From positions 1-26,684 of the forward strand of contig JBDKGH010000006.1 in the NCBI GenBank assembly GCA_039798265.1: DNA of 26,684 nt. The letters are read 5' to 3'. The notes under the pieces were generated by a model that saw only the letters and a program-made list of their open reading frames with translations, was not told the origin of the DNA and searched no databases. This stretch comes from JBDKGH01 sp039798265 (lineage in GTDB: Bacteria > Bacteroidota > Bacteroidia > Flavobacteriales_D > Sanyastnellaceae). Below, piece by piece: positions 7,603 through 15,428 of the stretch (the first letter of the stretch is position 1; each line of letters begins with the position of its first letter). A program made the translations under genes and the position numbers.

Positions 7603-8254
7603 GTTCCCAGTTTTTTAATGATTTAATGGCCTCATTGGGGTTTTGATGGCCAAACACATAATTTCCTGCTACGAGCACCTGAGCACCGGCTTCTACCAAA
7701 GCACGAGCATTCTCGCCGTTTACTCCACCATCAACTTCCACCACGCAGGTTGCATTGTTTTCTGCAATAATTTCTCTCAAATAGCGCAGCTTTTCATAGG
7801 TGCGTTCAATGAACTTTTGTCCACCAAAACCTGGATTAACGGACATGATCAATACTAAATCAAGGTCATTGATCACATCTTCCAAAACAGAAACAGGGGT
7901 ATGAGGATTGATGGCTACTCCCGCTTGCATGCCTTCCGCTTTAATCGCTTGAATAGTGCGGTGAAGATGAGTGCACGCTTCGTAATGTACAGTGAGAATA
8001 TCGGCACCCGCTTCTTTGAAGGCTTTGATATAATTATCAGGATTAACAATCATCAAGTGCACGTCCATAGGCTTGGTAGCGTGCTTTTTAATGGCCTTCA
8101 AGACTGGTAATCCGAAGCTAATATTCGGTACAAAAACACCGTCCATGATGTCGATATGAAACCAATCAGCATCGGAATCATTGATCATTTTGACATCTCT
8201 TTCGAGATTGGCAAAGTCGGCAGACAGCACAGAGGGAGCTACTAAAGTGCGCAT
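7592..8254 (-). CDS. rpe: Ribulose-phosphate 3-epimerase
   Basis: The enzyme interconverts ribulose 5-phosphate and xylulose 5-phosphate in the pentose phosphate pathway. At 220 residues the protein is standard length for this TIM barrel. Visible family features are the N-terminal A-P-S-V-L-S-A-D-F (6-14), metal-ligand and catalytic residues H33, D35 and H66 (H-I-D-I-M-D-G and D-V-H-L-M), the phosphate-binding M-S-V-N-P-G-F-G-G-Q (137-146) and the second catalytic Asp at 175 in V-D-G-G-V-N. It is the first gene of a minus-strand cluster, overlaps the next gene by 11 nt, and has a TAccTTTG element upstream (8272-8279). Confidence 0.97.
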   Translation of the reverse strand: MRTLVAPSVLSADFANLERDVKMINDSDADWFHIDIMDGVFVPNISFGLPVLKAIKKHATKPMDVHLMIVNPDNYIKAFKEAGADILTVHYEACTHLHRTIQAIKAEGMQAGVAINPHTPVSVLEDVINDLDLVLIMSVNPGFGGQKFIERTYEKLRYLREIIAENNATCVVEVDGGVNGENARALVEAGAQVLVAGNYVFGHQNPNEAIKSLKNWEHAS

Positions 8255-8271
8255 GGTGAAAAATTATGGCG

Positions 8272-8279
8272 CAAAGGTA
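8272..8279 (-). promoter_or_regulatory. -7 element of the rpe promoter
   Basis: On the minus strand this reads TACCTTTG, a perfect TAnnTTTG, 17 nt before the rpe ATG. A TTG lies about 25 nt further upstream, longer than usual, so the -33 element is uncertain. Confidence 0.55.
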
Positions 8280-8336
8280 TTGACTCTACTGTAAAAACAG
8301 GCGTCAAAAAAGTGCATTTTCGTCGAAAATATGTAG

Positions 8337-8344
8337 CACCTTTG
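8337..8344 (+). promoter_or_regulatory. -7-like element directly before coaE
   Basis: CACCTTTG (one mismatch to TAnnTTTG) ends 5 nt before the coaE ATG, so the transcript would start at or next to the start codon. Confidence 0.4.
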
Positions 8345-8349
8345 TTTCC

Positions 8350-8928
8350 ATGAAAGTGATAGGGCTCACCGGCGGAATAGGCAGTGGTAAAAGCACTGTT
8401 GCTCGTGTATTCGAGCGTTTAGGCGTCCCTGTCTTTTATGCTGATCAAGTAGCGAAAGCAGCTTACACCGAGCCTTCCATTCAATTGTCCGTTACGTCCC
8501 TGTTTGGAAGCGATATCTTTGAGAACGGGGTGTTGAACAGAGCTATTCTAGCCGAACGCGTTTTTTCTTCCCCATCATTATTGGCGCAGTTAAATGCATT
8601 GATTCATCCCTATGTGGCTGAGCAATGGCGTATTTGGAGAAAACATCATTCTTCTTCCCCTTATGTCATTCGAGAGGCCGCTATCCTCATCGAATCGGGA
8701 TCGTATCAAGATTGTGATGCGATTATTCAGGTGACAGCCCCCATTGAAGACCGCATAAAGCGTGTTTGCAAGCGCGATGGGACTTCGGAGGAACAGGTGC
8801 GCAGCCGAATGAACAATCAATTATCTGACGAGGAGCGAATGAAATATGCCCAATATGAACTGAAGAACGATAACCGAGAAAGTCTATTGGAAACAATCCT
8901 TCGCTTAGATAACTACTTTCGTAGTTAA
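8350..8928 (+). CDS. coaE: Dephospho-CoA kinase
   Basis: CoaE phosphorylates the 3'-hydroxyl of dephospho-CoA, the last step of coenzyme A synthesis. The 192-residue protein is normal length. The P-loop G-G-I-G-S-G-K-S-T is at 8-16, with A-D at 31-32, the H-P of L-I-H-P at about 86-87, and the lid-region basic residues in R-I-K-R-V-x-x-R-D. It is divergent from rpe and separated from it by 95 nt. In many Bacteroidota coaE belongs to the same neighbourhood as yajC and DUF1573, as here. The start is the first ATG in frame and the P-loop begins eight residues later, which fits the family. Confidence 0.96.
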   Translation: MKVIGLTGGIGSGKSTVARVFERLGVPVFYADQVAKAAYTEPSIQLSVTSLFGSDIFENGVLNRAILAERVFSSPSLLAQLNALIHPYVAEQWRIWRKHHSSSPYVIREAAILIESGSYQDCDAIIQVTAPIEDRIKRVCKRDGTSEEQVRSRMNNQLSDEERMKYAQYELKNDNRESLLETILRLDNYFRS

Positions 8929-9013
8929 CAATAAAAACCCCTCAATTCTTTTCGAAGGACACCGCAAAAAGAAAAGAGGGGAAATCATTTTAACCAATTT
9001 AATCAGAACAAAA

Positions 9014-9039
9014 AACGCAGCGGGGCTGGTTGTTTTTTT
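9014..9039 (+). terminator. Probable terminator for coaE
   Basis: A short hairpin pairs AAC and CAGC with GCTG and GTT around a GGG loop, with one bulged G. A run of seven T follows (9033-9039). Confidence 0.45.
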
Positions 9040-9081
9040 ATATAACTAACTAGCTGTTCAATGGGTTGCGTGTGAGGTAAA

Positions 9082-10416
9082 TTATTTTTTAGGATCAAAT
9101 TGCTTAACGGCTTCACCCACCTTTTGCCCAAATGCATTGGCCATGGAAATCCTCATTTCGGATTCACTAAGTACCCCTTTTTGTTGATTCTTGAAATATT
9201 GATCGAGTAGCTCCTTTTTGTCTTTGTACACCACATCTTCCCTGCTATCCATTAATTGCCATTTCCATTCACCGGGATACAACTGAGAAGCGTCTCCTTC
9301 AAATTGGGCGGATACGGCGGCATCTTCTGCTACATATGGAATGGACTCTGATGCGAACACTTGACCAGACTCCGCATCCACAATTCGATAGCGGAAGGTG
9401 GCTTCAATGGATCGCGAGAAATGAATCTCCTCATATCTTACCTTTTTCGAATAACTCGCGGAGGAACCTAAAAAGCCTTTCTTCTCGATCACCTTTTTGC
9501 GCGGCGCATCATGACGATATGTAACCAACTCGCAAATCACGATGTACCGAGCTCCCGTCAATTCTCCCGCTTTTATGGCGGTATTTTCATCGATAAGCCC
9601 CGTCATTCCTTTCGCTTGTTCATCGAGCAATTCGCTTAAATTTTCCCTTTCTACCAATTGAATGAAGGGATCTTTCTGGGCCAATATTTTATTTTTTACC
9701 GACGAGGTAATTTCCTGTTGTACATCCTCGGGTAACTGATGATTTACCGTTCTTACAACGGCCAAAGTCACTTTGAGTTTTTCAACACAATCATCGCGAA
9801 GCAGCATGGCATCTTTGTAGCTGGCATCCAGTTTTGTGACTTCTAGAAAGTAGCCATAGGCTTGGCGGTATAACTTGAGATCGTATGCCTTTTTGCCTAA
9901 ATTATAATTGGGAATAATATCACACAACAGCAACAGATACTGCCCTTTTTGATGATTGCGATCTACACTGAGCAAATTGGCAATTACACTTTTTGCCTGA
10001 TCAAACCGTTCTTCTAGGACAGCCTTTTCGGCCTCTTGGTATAAATGATTGATGTATTCGTCCTTACATGAAAGTTGATCTTGATTGGCTGAAAGAGGTA
10101 ACTTCAATTCTAAATCAGGAAGTTGAAAGTAATAGCTGTAAGCCAATTCGAACTGTGATAAAGCGGAAGTGTAATTACCCCGCATACATTCCATTCGGGC
10201 ACTCTGAAACTTTTCATCCAGCATCAGTTGAGCTGTACGTTTCATTCCTACGCGGGAGTCCGCTTTTCTATAATCGCGGTAAGCCACCGCATATTTATCA
10301 AACGCTTCTCGTTTGAGTCCACCCTCCTCGAGCTTTTGCGCCTCTTTCATAATGGTATGATAGCGGGAGCAAGCGGAAAAAGACACTAAAAAAATGACGA
10401 AGTAGAGTGGTTTCAT
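9082..10416 (-). CDS. Lipoprotein with TPR-like N-terminus and CsgG-like domain
   Basis: The 444-residue protein starts with a lipoprotein signal (F-S-A-C, Cys16). Residues about 20-220 form helical TPR-like repeats with many Tyr, Ala and Leu positions. From about 225 a CsgG/LpoB-like domain follows, shown by the signature V-E-R-E-N-L-x-x-L-L-x-E-Q and then D-E-N-T-A-x-x-x-G-E-L-x-G-A-R-Y-I-V. CsgG-family proteins are periplasmic-facing lipoproteins; CsgG itself forms the curli secretion pore. No curli-like genes lie nearby, so a secretion role should not be assumed. The gene is divergent from hemN, and a TAttTTTG element lies 26 nt upstream of the start. Confidence 0.75.
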   Translation of the reverse strand: MKPLYFVIFLVSFSACSRYHTIMKEAQKLEEGGLKREAFDKYAVAYRDYRKADSRVGMKRTAQLMLDEKFQSARMECMRGNYTSALSQFELAYSYYFQLPDLELKLPLSANQDQLSCKDEYINHLYQEAEKAVLEERFDQAKSVIANLLSVDRNHQKGQYLLLLCDIIPNYNLGKKAYDLKLYRQAYGYFLEVTKLDASYKDAMLLRDDCVEKLKVTLAVVRTVNHQLPEDVQQEITSSVKNKILAQKDPFIQLVERENLSELLDEQAKGMTGLIDENTAIKAGELTGARYIVICELVTYRHDAPRKKVIEKKGFLGSSASYSKKVRYEEIHFSRSIEATFRYRIVDAESGQVFASESIPYVAEDAAVSAQFEGDASQLYPGEWKWQLMDSREDVVYKDKKELLDQYFKNQQKGVLSESEMRISMANAFGQKVGEAVKQFDPKK

Positions 10417-10442
10417 TTCACGGAAAGCGTCAATAATGACGC

Positions 10443-10450
10443 CAAAAATA
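10443..10450 (-). promoter_or_regulatory. -7 element upstream of the CsgG-like lipoprotein gene
   Basis: The minus strand reads TATTTTTG, a perfect TAnnTTTG. No clear TTG lies at the usual distance upstream. Confidence 0.5.
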
Positions 10451-10480
10451 GCCCAAGTCGATGATGAATCATAATCCTTG

Positions 10481-10494
10481 CTGACCTATGTCAG
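10481..10494. promoter_or_regulatory. FNR/CRP-family-like palindrome between divergent genes
   Basis: CTGAC and GTCAG are separated by 4 nt, the half-site and spacing pattern of FNR/FixK-type regulators. The centre (10487.5) is about 42 nt upstream of the hemN ATG, where a leaderless transcript would start. It is also about 50 nt from the likely start of the lipoprotein transcript. Confidence 0.45.
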
Positions 10495-10529
10495 TAGAAG
10501 CAGCAATAAGGTCAAAAGACCTTTGAGCT

Positions 10530-11894
10530 ATGAAACAAGCAGAGCTTATTCGCAAATACAATGTAGCTGGTCCACGTTACACCAGTTATCCCACCGTTCC
10601 CGCGTGGGACCTTTTGAGTTTCAACGAATTCAATTGGTTAGAACGCGTAAAACAGACCTTTACATTGACCAATGAAGTAGAAGGAGTGAGCATATATGTT
10701 CATCTTCCCTATTGCGAAAGTTTGTGTACCTACTGCGGTTGCAATACACGGATAACAGTCAATCATAGCGTTGAAGAGCCCTACATACAAGCGGTGCTTA
10801 AAGAGTGGTCGCTCTATAAATCGCAGTGGGAAGAAACACCACGGATACGAGAAATCCATTTAGGAGGCGGCACCCCGACATTTTTTAGTGCCCCTCACCT
10901 CGCCTTACTGATCGAAGGACTTTTAGCCGGCTGTGAATTAGCTGAAGACTATGCGTTTAGTTTTGAAGGACATCCCTCCAACACTACACGTGAACATTTA
11001 GAAACCTTATATCGATTAGGATTTACCCGTGTGAGTTTTGGAATTCAGGATTTTGACTTGAAAGTGCAAGATGCCATTCACCGCATGCAAAGTGTGGCTC
11101 AAGTGGAAGCCATAACGCTCATAGCAAGAGAAGTAGGATATACCTCTATCAACTTTGATTTGATTTACGGATTACCCTTTCAGACCTTAGACAGTATCGC
11201 ACATACAGTGCACCATGTGTTGCGCATGAGACCGGACAGAATTGCCTATTACAGTTACGCGCACGTTCCTTGGATGAAGCCTGGGCAGCGAAAATTCTCA
11301 GAAGCCGATTTACCGAAGGATCAGGAGAAACGAGCTTTGTACGAATTGGGGAAATCAAAACTCGAAGATGCCGGATATAAAGAAGTGGGCATGGATCATT
11401 TTGCCTTACCGGACGACGAGTTGAACATTGCCCAAGAAAAGGGGCTTTTGCATCGAAATTTTATGGGCTACACCTCGAGGAATACCCATTTACTCATAGG
11501 ATTAGGAGCTAGTTCTATCAGCGACTGTTGGTTAGGATTTTCACAAAATGTAAAAACAGTAGAATCCTACTTAGAACATATAGCCCATGGATCATTTCCC
11601 ATTCAAAAAGGGCATCTGAACACCGATACTGATTTGATTTTGCGAGGTCACATCTTGCGACTGATGTGCACAGGTGGTACGAGCTGGGAAAATCAGGAAG
11701 AGCAATGTGCGGAATTATTTGAAGGATTACAGCGTTTGGTAGAGATGGAATCTGATGGGCTTGTTGAAATTAGCGAATACGAGATGCAGGTTACACCTGT
11801 TGGAAAAATATTTCTACGGAACATCTGTATGGCCCTAGATGCACACTTTCATGCGAGTGGAGAGCATGCGAGCATGTTCAGTAAGACGGTTTAA
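10530..11894 (+). CDS. hemN: Oxygen-independent coproporphyrinogen III oxidase
   Basis: This radical SAM enzyme converts coproporphyrinogen III to protoporphyrinogen IX in anaerobic haem synthesis. The 454-residue protein has the true HemN features that separate it from HemW: the N-terminal P-R-Y-T-S-Y-P-T (15-22), the cluster motif C62-x3-C66-x2-C69-x-C71, G-G-G-T-P, the G-I-Q-D-F-D region, and R-N-F-M-G-Y-T-S further on. The C-terminal HemN_C-like part is complete. GACCTTTG ends 4 nt before the ATG and an FNR-like palindrome lies at 10481-10494, suggesting oxygen-dependent control. The gene is monocistronic in this window. Confidence 0.96.
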   Translation: MKQAELIRKYNVAGPRYTSYPTVPAWDLLSFNEFNWLERVKQTFTLTNEVEGVSIYVHLPYCESLCTYCGCNTRITVNHSVEEPYIQAVLKEWSLYKSQWEETPRIREIHLGGGTPTFFSAPHLALLIEGLLAGCELAEDYAFSFEGHPSNTTREHLETLYRLGFTRVSFGIQDFDLKVQDAIHRMQSVAQVEAITLIAREVGYTSINFDLIYGLPFQTLDSIAHTVHHVLRMRPDRIAYYSYAHVPWMKPGQRKFSEADLPKDQEKRALYELGKSKLEDAGYKEVGMDHFALPDDELNIAQEKGLLHRNFMGYTSRNTHLLIGLGASSISDCWLGFSQNVKTVESYLEHIAHGSFPIQKGHLNTDTDLILRGHILRLMCTGGTSWENQEEQCAELFEGLQRLVEMESDGLVEISEYEMQVTPVGKIFLRNICMALDAHFHASGEHASMFSKTV

Positions 11895-11944
11895 AATGTT
11901 ATTCATGGAATATGCTTTATGCACCTGTTGCTACCAACTGGAGT

Positions 11945-11975
11945 AGACCTTATAGGTCTTAGACCTATAAGGTCT
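11945..11975. repeat. Perfect 31-nt palindrome (REP-like) after hemN
   Basis: Two 15-nt arms surround a single central T (11960). Each arm is itself nearly palindromic (GACCT, TAT, AGGTC). A T-rich stretch follows (11983-11990), so it may also end the hemN transcript. Elements of this look are often repeated between genes in a genome, but only one copy lies in this window. Confidence 0.7.
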
Positions 11976-12084
11976 TTACCTAATTTTTTTTGACAATTCC
12001 AAATTTTAGTTATTCCGCCCCCAACAAAGCTTTTCGAACTTTATGCAAAGAAAATGACATAACACTCGCATATATAGGAAAACG

Positions 12085-12126
12085 AAAAAAGGGCAGCCTC
12101 TAATCAACAGAGACTGCCCTTTTTTC
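12085..12126 (-). terminator. Bidirectional terminator between hemN and the zinc peptidase gene
   Basis: Arms GGGCAG (12091-12096) and CTGCCC (12114-12119) extend inward with CTCT/AGAG after one mismatch. Six A residues precede and six T residues follow. It serves the minus-strand peptidase gene and probably also hemN. Confidence 0.85.
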
Positions 12127-12142
12127 TATATCAAACCTTTTA

Positions 12143-12829
12143 TTAATCGCGGCGGCGGCCGGAGTACTCCATAATGAGGTAGAGCAATTGTGTAATTGCG
12201 GCCAAAGCACTTACAACATAAGTGCGGGCAGCCCATTTCAATGCATCTTGCGAAGCTTCGTATTCAGTATCGGTCACTACATTTTTTTCTTTGATCCAGG
12301 CGAGAGCGCGGTTGCTGGCGTCATACTCCACTGGTAACGTAATAACGGTGAATAATGTAATAGCAGCCTGTAGGAAAATAGCTATTAAGAGCAAACCAGG
12401 CATGCGCGACAGAAGGAAGATTGCGGCCATCATCACCCATGGCATGGCGTTGCTGGCGAAACTAACCACAGGAACTAAAGCACTTCGCATACCTAACCAT
12501 GAATAGGCTGTAGCATGTTGAACTGCGTGGCCGCATTCGTGAGCTGCCACAGCCGCAGCAGCTGCAGAGCGGCCGTGATATACATCGTGACTTAGATTAA
12601 CTGTTTTATTGGTTGGATTATAGTGGTCGGTAAGTTGACCTTGCACACTGATCACTTTCACATCAAATATGCCGTGATCTTTTAGCATTCGTTCGGCAAT
12701 CTCTTTGCCACTCAAACCAGAAAGAAGAAACATTTCGCTGTACTCTGCAAACTTCTTTTTTAAGCGATAAGACACAGCGTAGCCAAGTAAACCAAATACT
12801 ATGGCGATTAACATTAACGGAAGATTCAT
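12143..12829 (-). CDS. Membrane zinc metallopeptidase (YugP / Zn_peptidase_2 family)
   Basis: The 228-residue protein belongs to the putative neutral zinc metallopeptidase family typified by Bacillus YugP. An N-terminal membrane helix (about 3-21) is followed by a soluble part with the conserved G-x-L-T-D-H-Y-N-P-T-N-K-T-V-N-L-S and the zinc motif H97-E-C-G-H101. Further hydrophobic segments lie after it. The L-P-V-E-Y-D-A-S-x-R-A-L pattern, likely holding the third ligand Glu, follows them. The frame extends 19 codons upstream, but I chose the ATG at 12829 because the homologue-like N-terminus begins there and the promoter at 12851-12878 lies inside the extension. The substrate is unknown. 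Confidence 0.9.
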   Translation of the reverse strand: MNLPLMLIAIVFGLLGYAVSYRLKKKFAEYSEMFLLSGLSGKEIAERMLKDHGIFDVKVISVQGQLTDHYNPTNKTVNLSHDVYHGRSAAAAAVAAHECGHAVQHATAYSWLGMRSALVPVVSFASNAMPWVMMAAIFLLSRMPGLLLIAIFLQAAITLFTVITLPVEYDASNRALAWIKEKNVVTDTEYEASQDALKWAARTYVVSALAAITQLLYLIMEYSGRRRD

Positions 12830-12850
12830 TTTTTTTCTTGAATTACACAG

Positions 12851-12878
12851 CAAAATTAAACGGCCCACCGCTAAACAA
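12851..12878 (-). promoter_or_regulatory. Promoter of the zinc peptidase gene
   Basis: The minus strand has TTG (12878-12876), 17 nt, then TAATTTTG (12858-12851), a perfect -7 element. The ATG lies 21 nt downstream, giving a leader of roughly 15 nt. Confidence 0.7.
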
Positions 12879-12937
12879 AAAGCCAAATGCTCAGAGCAAT
12901 AGCCAAATATTATTAATGAGAGAGGCCTCTATATAAA

Positions 12938-12960
12938 GAAAAAAGCCGCTTCTCAGCGGC
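12938..12960 (-). terminator. Terminator after the DoxX-like gene
   Basis: GCCGCT and AGCGGC (12945-12950, 12955-12960) enclose a 4-nt loop. On the minus strand a T tract follows. Confidence 0.75.
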
Positions 12961-12998
12961 CCTTTCCCTTAACCAAAAACCATGATACAAAAAATCTA

Positions 12999-13379
12999 CT
13001 AATACAACTTCACAGAGGCAAGTGATGCATAGGCCAAAGAGCCACCCGCAAGCACTATATCTTTTGTCATGTGAAATACAGAAGACGTTTGAATGGATTC
13101 ATTAGAACTGCCGAGATGCGGCGCATATACAGCAGCTACTACTAAAGCCAGTACCAAAGCCAAGCCCAAAGAAGATTGACGATCGTACTTTTTAAAACCA
13201 ATGGATAAAGCGGTTAGGAAGAAAGAGAGGCCAGTGAAGAGCATCCACCCACGGGGATTCTCAGACATTACAACATCAACAGTAGATACCACACCAGAGG
13301 CTTGAAGCAAATGCATTGCACCAAAACCCAAAAGAGGAATACACAAAAACCACTTAGCGTGTTTAGACAGTAATTCCAT
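12999..13379 (-). CDS. DoxX-like four-helix membrane protein
   Basis: The 126-residue protein has four predicted membrane helices at about 9-27, 44-62, 70-90 and 101-119. The last begins with K-D-I-V-L-A-G-G, a pattern usual in the DoxX family. DoxX-type proteins are small inner-membrane proteins of varied and often unknown function. I chose ATG 13379 because homologues typically begin with a short charged segment directly before the first helix. An in-frame ATG at 13436 would add 19 residues. A terminator lies just downstream. It does not appear to share an operon with the zinc peptidase gene. Confidence 0.65.
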   Translation of the reverse strand: MELLSKHAKWFLCIPLLGFGAMHLLQASGVVSTVDVVMSENPRGWMLFTGLSFFLTALSIGFKKYDRQSSLGLALVLALVVAAVYAPHLGSSNESIQTSSVFHMTKDIVLAGGSLAYASLASVKLY

Positions 13380-13436
13380 GTGGTAATAGTTAAGGCTGTA
13401 AAGCGATACTAAAGTATGCTTAATTGAACCGAACAT

Positions 13437-13636
13437 TCATTCGAAAACAAGGAGTTTCACACAAAGACCTGTTCATTCAGGGTGCTAATATTTTTATCAT
13501 TTTAATTTCTCAAACCCGCGTCAGACAAGGCGTTTAATTCACTTTTAATTATTGAAAACTCTAAATCCTTTGTGAATAAATCGCAGAAGTTGAATAGATA
13601 TTTGTGCTGTTAACTAACCAACCCGAAACTTGCTTT
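13437..13636. other. Intergenic stretch with no recognisable feature
   Basis: This AT-rich stretch lies between the DoxX-like start and the small frameshifted gene. I see no complete promoter, hairpin or small ORF that I can support. Confidence 0.5.
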
Positions 13637-13893
13637 ATGCCTCCAAAAACGAAAAGATGGGTTTTGCTAGCAGTCACCTTTGTTAGCATCTACCTTATGA
13701 TGATGAAGTAACCGACATAAAGCCTGACAAATTCTTAATAGACTTACCAAAGCTCAGCGATGAGCCAACGCAACACGACATGCTTAAAAACATCAAATCG
13801 TGGTTTAACCAATATGCACCGTGGTTTGTAGACGTGTGGTATTACTTGGTAATGATCATTTTATTTATCATTCTTGCGGTGATCTATCTCTAG
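13637..13893 (+). pseudogene. Small membrane-protein gene split by an apparent frameshift
   Basis: ATG 13637 opens a 24-codon ORF that encodes a short basic start and a hydrophobic segment (W-V-L-L-A-V-T-F-V-S-I-Y-L), ending at TAA 13709-13711. A different frame runs open from 13688 to TAG 13891-13893 and reads like real protein. From 13699 it gives an acidic start (D-D-E-V-T-D), a polar middle with Trp and Pro, and a strongly hydrophobic C-terminal helix. The two frames meet at an ATGATGATGA run (13697-13706). Together they would encode about 85 residues with two membrane segments. I do not recognise the family. Options are a true frameshift, a sequencing error, programmed -1 slippage, or two overlapping micro-genes, the second starting at ATG 13780 (37 aa). 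Confidence 0.45.
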
Positions 13894-13990
13894 TTCGCCC
13901 TCAGCTTGTCACCTCGCTACTCAAGTTAGATTGTGCAAAACTCCATTTGCACTTTTATCAAATCGAGAAGGAAAGTTTTTTCTTTGTTCT

Positions 13991-15421
13991 ATGCGCAACA
14001 AACAAATTCTTCTGCTCTGGGCTTTTTTATGCCTAGTGGTTTCCACAGTGGGAGCGCAGTCGTTTTTGCATCAGCGCACTCATCTCTATGAACAGTCCTC
14101 GCAAACGTGGATTTGCCAAGAATTTGAACGATCTAATCCCGCCTTTTTTCAGCAGAAAACGCTCCAAGTTATTACAGCTCCTGATGCTGGTTTAGACTCT
14201 TTATTTCCGGGCATGTGTGAACCATTTACCTCTGAAGAGCAAATCTTATTCGGCACAAGCTTATCCATTCCGCGTTTGGTACTGCATCAAAAAGCATTGT
14301 GCGATTTTTACTCTCCGCTTATTGAACGCAAACTTCTTTTAACCCAACTGCCGCTTAGTTATAAATATCTTCCAGCTATACTCACGGGCTTTAATGCGTC
14401 TTTTGAAAACGACCGCGACCAAGCGGGGATTTGGGCCATGTCCTACCCTATTGCCCGTCAATACAAATTGCGGGTGGATAGTTTAATTGATGAACGACGC
14501 GGTGGAGATATCGCTACTTCTGCTGCTATAGAGCATCTCAAATCGCTCCATCTGAAGTATCAGGGGAATATGAATAATGTGCTTATCGCCTATTGGAAAA
14601 GTCCAGCGTATGTTCAAGCGATGATTGATCAGCAACGCGATTTTGCCGCTGATGACAAGGAGTTTATCCGTTATTATTTATACCTCTCTACTTACCTTCA
14701 TCGATTACCTGTTCGTAACGCGCTCGAAGATTATTTTGATGTTTACGCTAACTACGGCACACACTTTTTTACACGCAGCACTTCTTTTCGAAGCATCGAA
14801 CTGGTGTTGGGTTGCAACAAAGAACAACTTCGGTCTATCAATCCTGCCTATGTAGGCAATAAGCTCGATAGCTCTTACCGCAGGATTTCTTTTTTATTGC
14901 CATTGAAAGAAGGAGAGTATTTTCAGCGCGCCCCTGATAGTCTTTACAATTTTAAAGAAAGGCCTGTCGTTATAGATGTAGTAGATGAGTACATCGTTCA
15001 TAAAGTAAAAAAGGGCGAATCACTTGGCACCATCGCCAAAAAATATCGGGTTTCTGTTAATCAAATCAAGCAATGGAATAACCTCCGCCGCAATACGATT
15101 AGAGCTGGACAAAACCTTCGCATACGTCAGCACAAACGGGTGGTAAAACCAGATGTTCCCAAACCGAAAGCAGACCTTCCTCCTACTAGCATTCAACTGC
15201 CGCAAGACACATTAAAAATAGATACGGTACGTCCGAAGCCGAGCTTGCCCAAGCCAAAACAAGCTGAACCTAAAGCGGTAGTGCACACGGTGAAGAATGG
15301 GGAAAACCTTTGGCTTATTGCGAAAAAATACAAAACCACACCGGAGAAAATAATGGCATTGAATAAGTGCGGCGAGAATATTCGTCCGGGACAAAAACTA
15401 AAAATTCCCGGCAAAAAATAA
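13991..15421 (+). CDS. Secreted LysM protein with degenerate lytic transglycosylase domain
   Basis: The 476-residue protein has a signal peptide (about 1-22, V-G-A-Q). Its central domain (about 120-230) resembles MltD-type lytic transglycosylases: L-P-A-I-L, then A-G-I-W near 147, then D-E-R-R-G-G-D-x-A-T-S-A-A, then I-A-Y-W. In my alignment the catalytic Glu position is occupied by Phe134 and the usual A-Y-N is A-Y-W, so it may be inactive. Two LysM domains follow (about 334-380 and 430-474), joined by a Pro/Lys-rich linker; they should bind peptidoglycan. The frame extends to a GTG at 13931, but ATG 13991 starts the signal peptide. TTTG lies 4 nt before this ATG. The MFS gene begins 7 nt after the stop, suggesting an operon. 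Confidence 0.85.
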   Translation: MRNKQILLLWAFLCLVVSTVGAQSFLHQRTHLYEQSSQTWICQEFERSNPAFFQQKTLQVITAPDAGLDSLFPGMCEPFTSEEQILFGTSLSIPRLVLHQKALCDFYSPLIERKLLLTQLPLSYKYLPAILTGFNASFENDRDQAGIWAMSYPIARQYKLRVDSLIDERRGGDIATSAAIEHLKSLHLKYQGNMNNVLIAYWKSPAYVQAMIDQQRDFAADDKEFIRYYLYLSTYLHRLPVRNALEDYFDVYANYGTHFFTRSTSFRSIELVLGCNKEQLRSINPAYVGNKLDSSYRRISFLLPLKEGEYFQRAPDSLYNFKERPVVIDVVDEYIVHKVKKGESLGTIAKKYRVSVNQIKQWNNLRRNTIRAGQNLRIRQHKRVVKPDVPKPKADLPPTSIQLPQDTLKIDTVRPKPSLPKPKQAEPKAVVHTVKNGENLWLIAKKYKTTPEKIMALNKCGENIRPGQKLKIPGKK

Positions 15422-15428
15422 TCCCGCT

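Noticed and set aside
8937..8984. CCCCT/AGGGG inverted repeat after coaE
   Set aside because: The loop is long and asymmetric and no T tract follows; the hairpin at 9014-9039 is a better terminator.
13931..13990. Upstream GTG start for the LysM protein
   Set aside because: It would place 20 unrelated residues before a clear signal peptide.
13821..14036. 71-aa + strand ORF overlapping the small membrane gene and the LysM start
   Set aside because: It overlaps two better-supported frames and has no start signal or homologue-like features.
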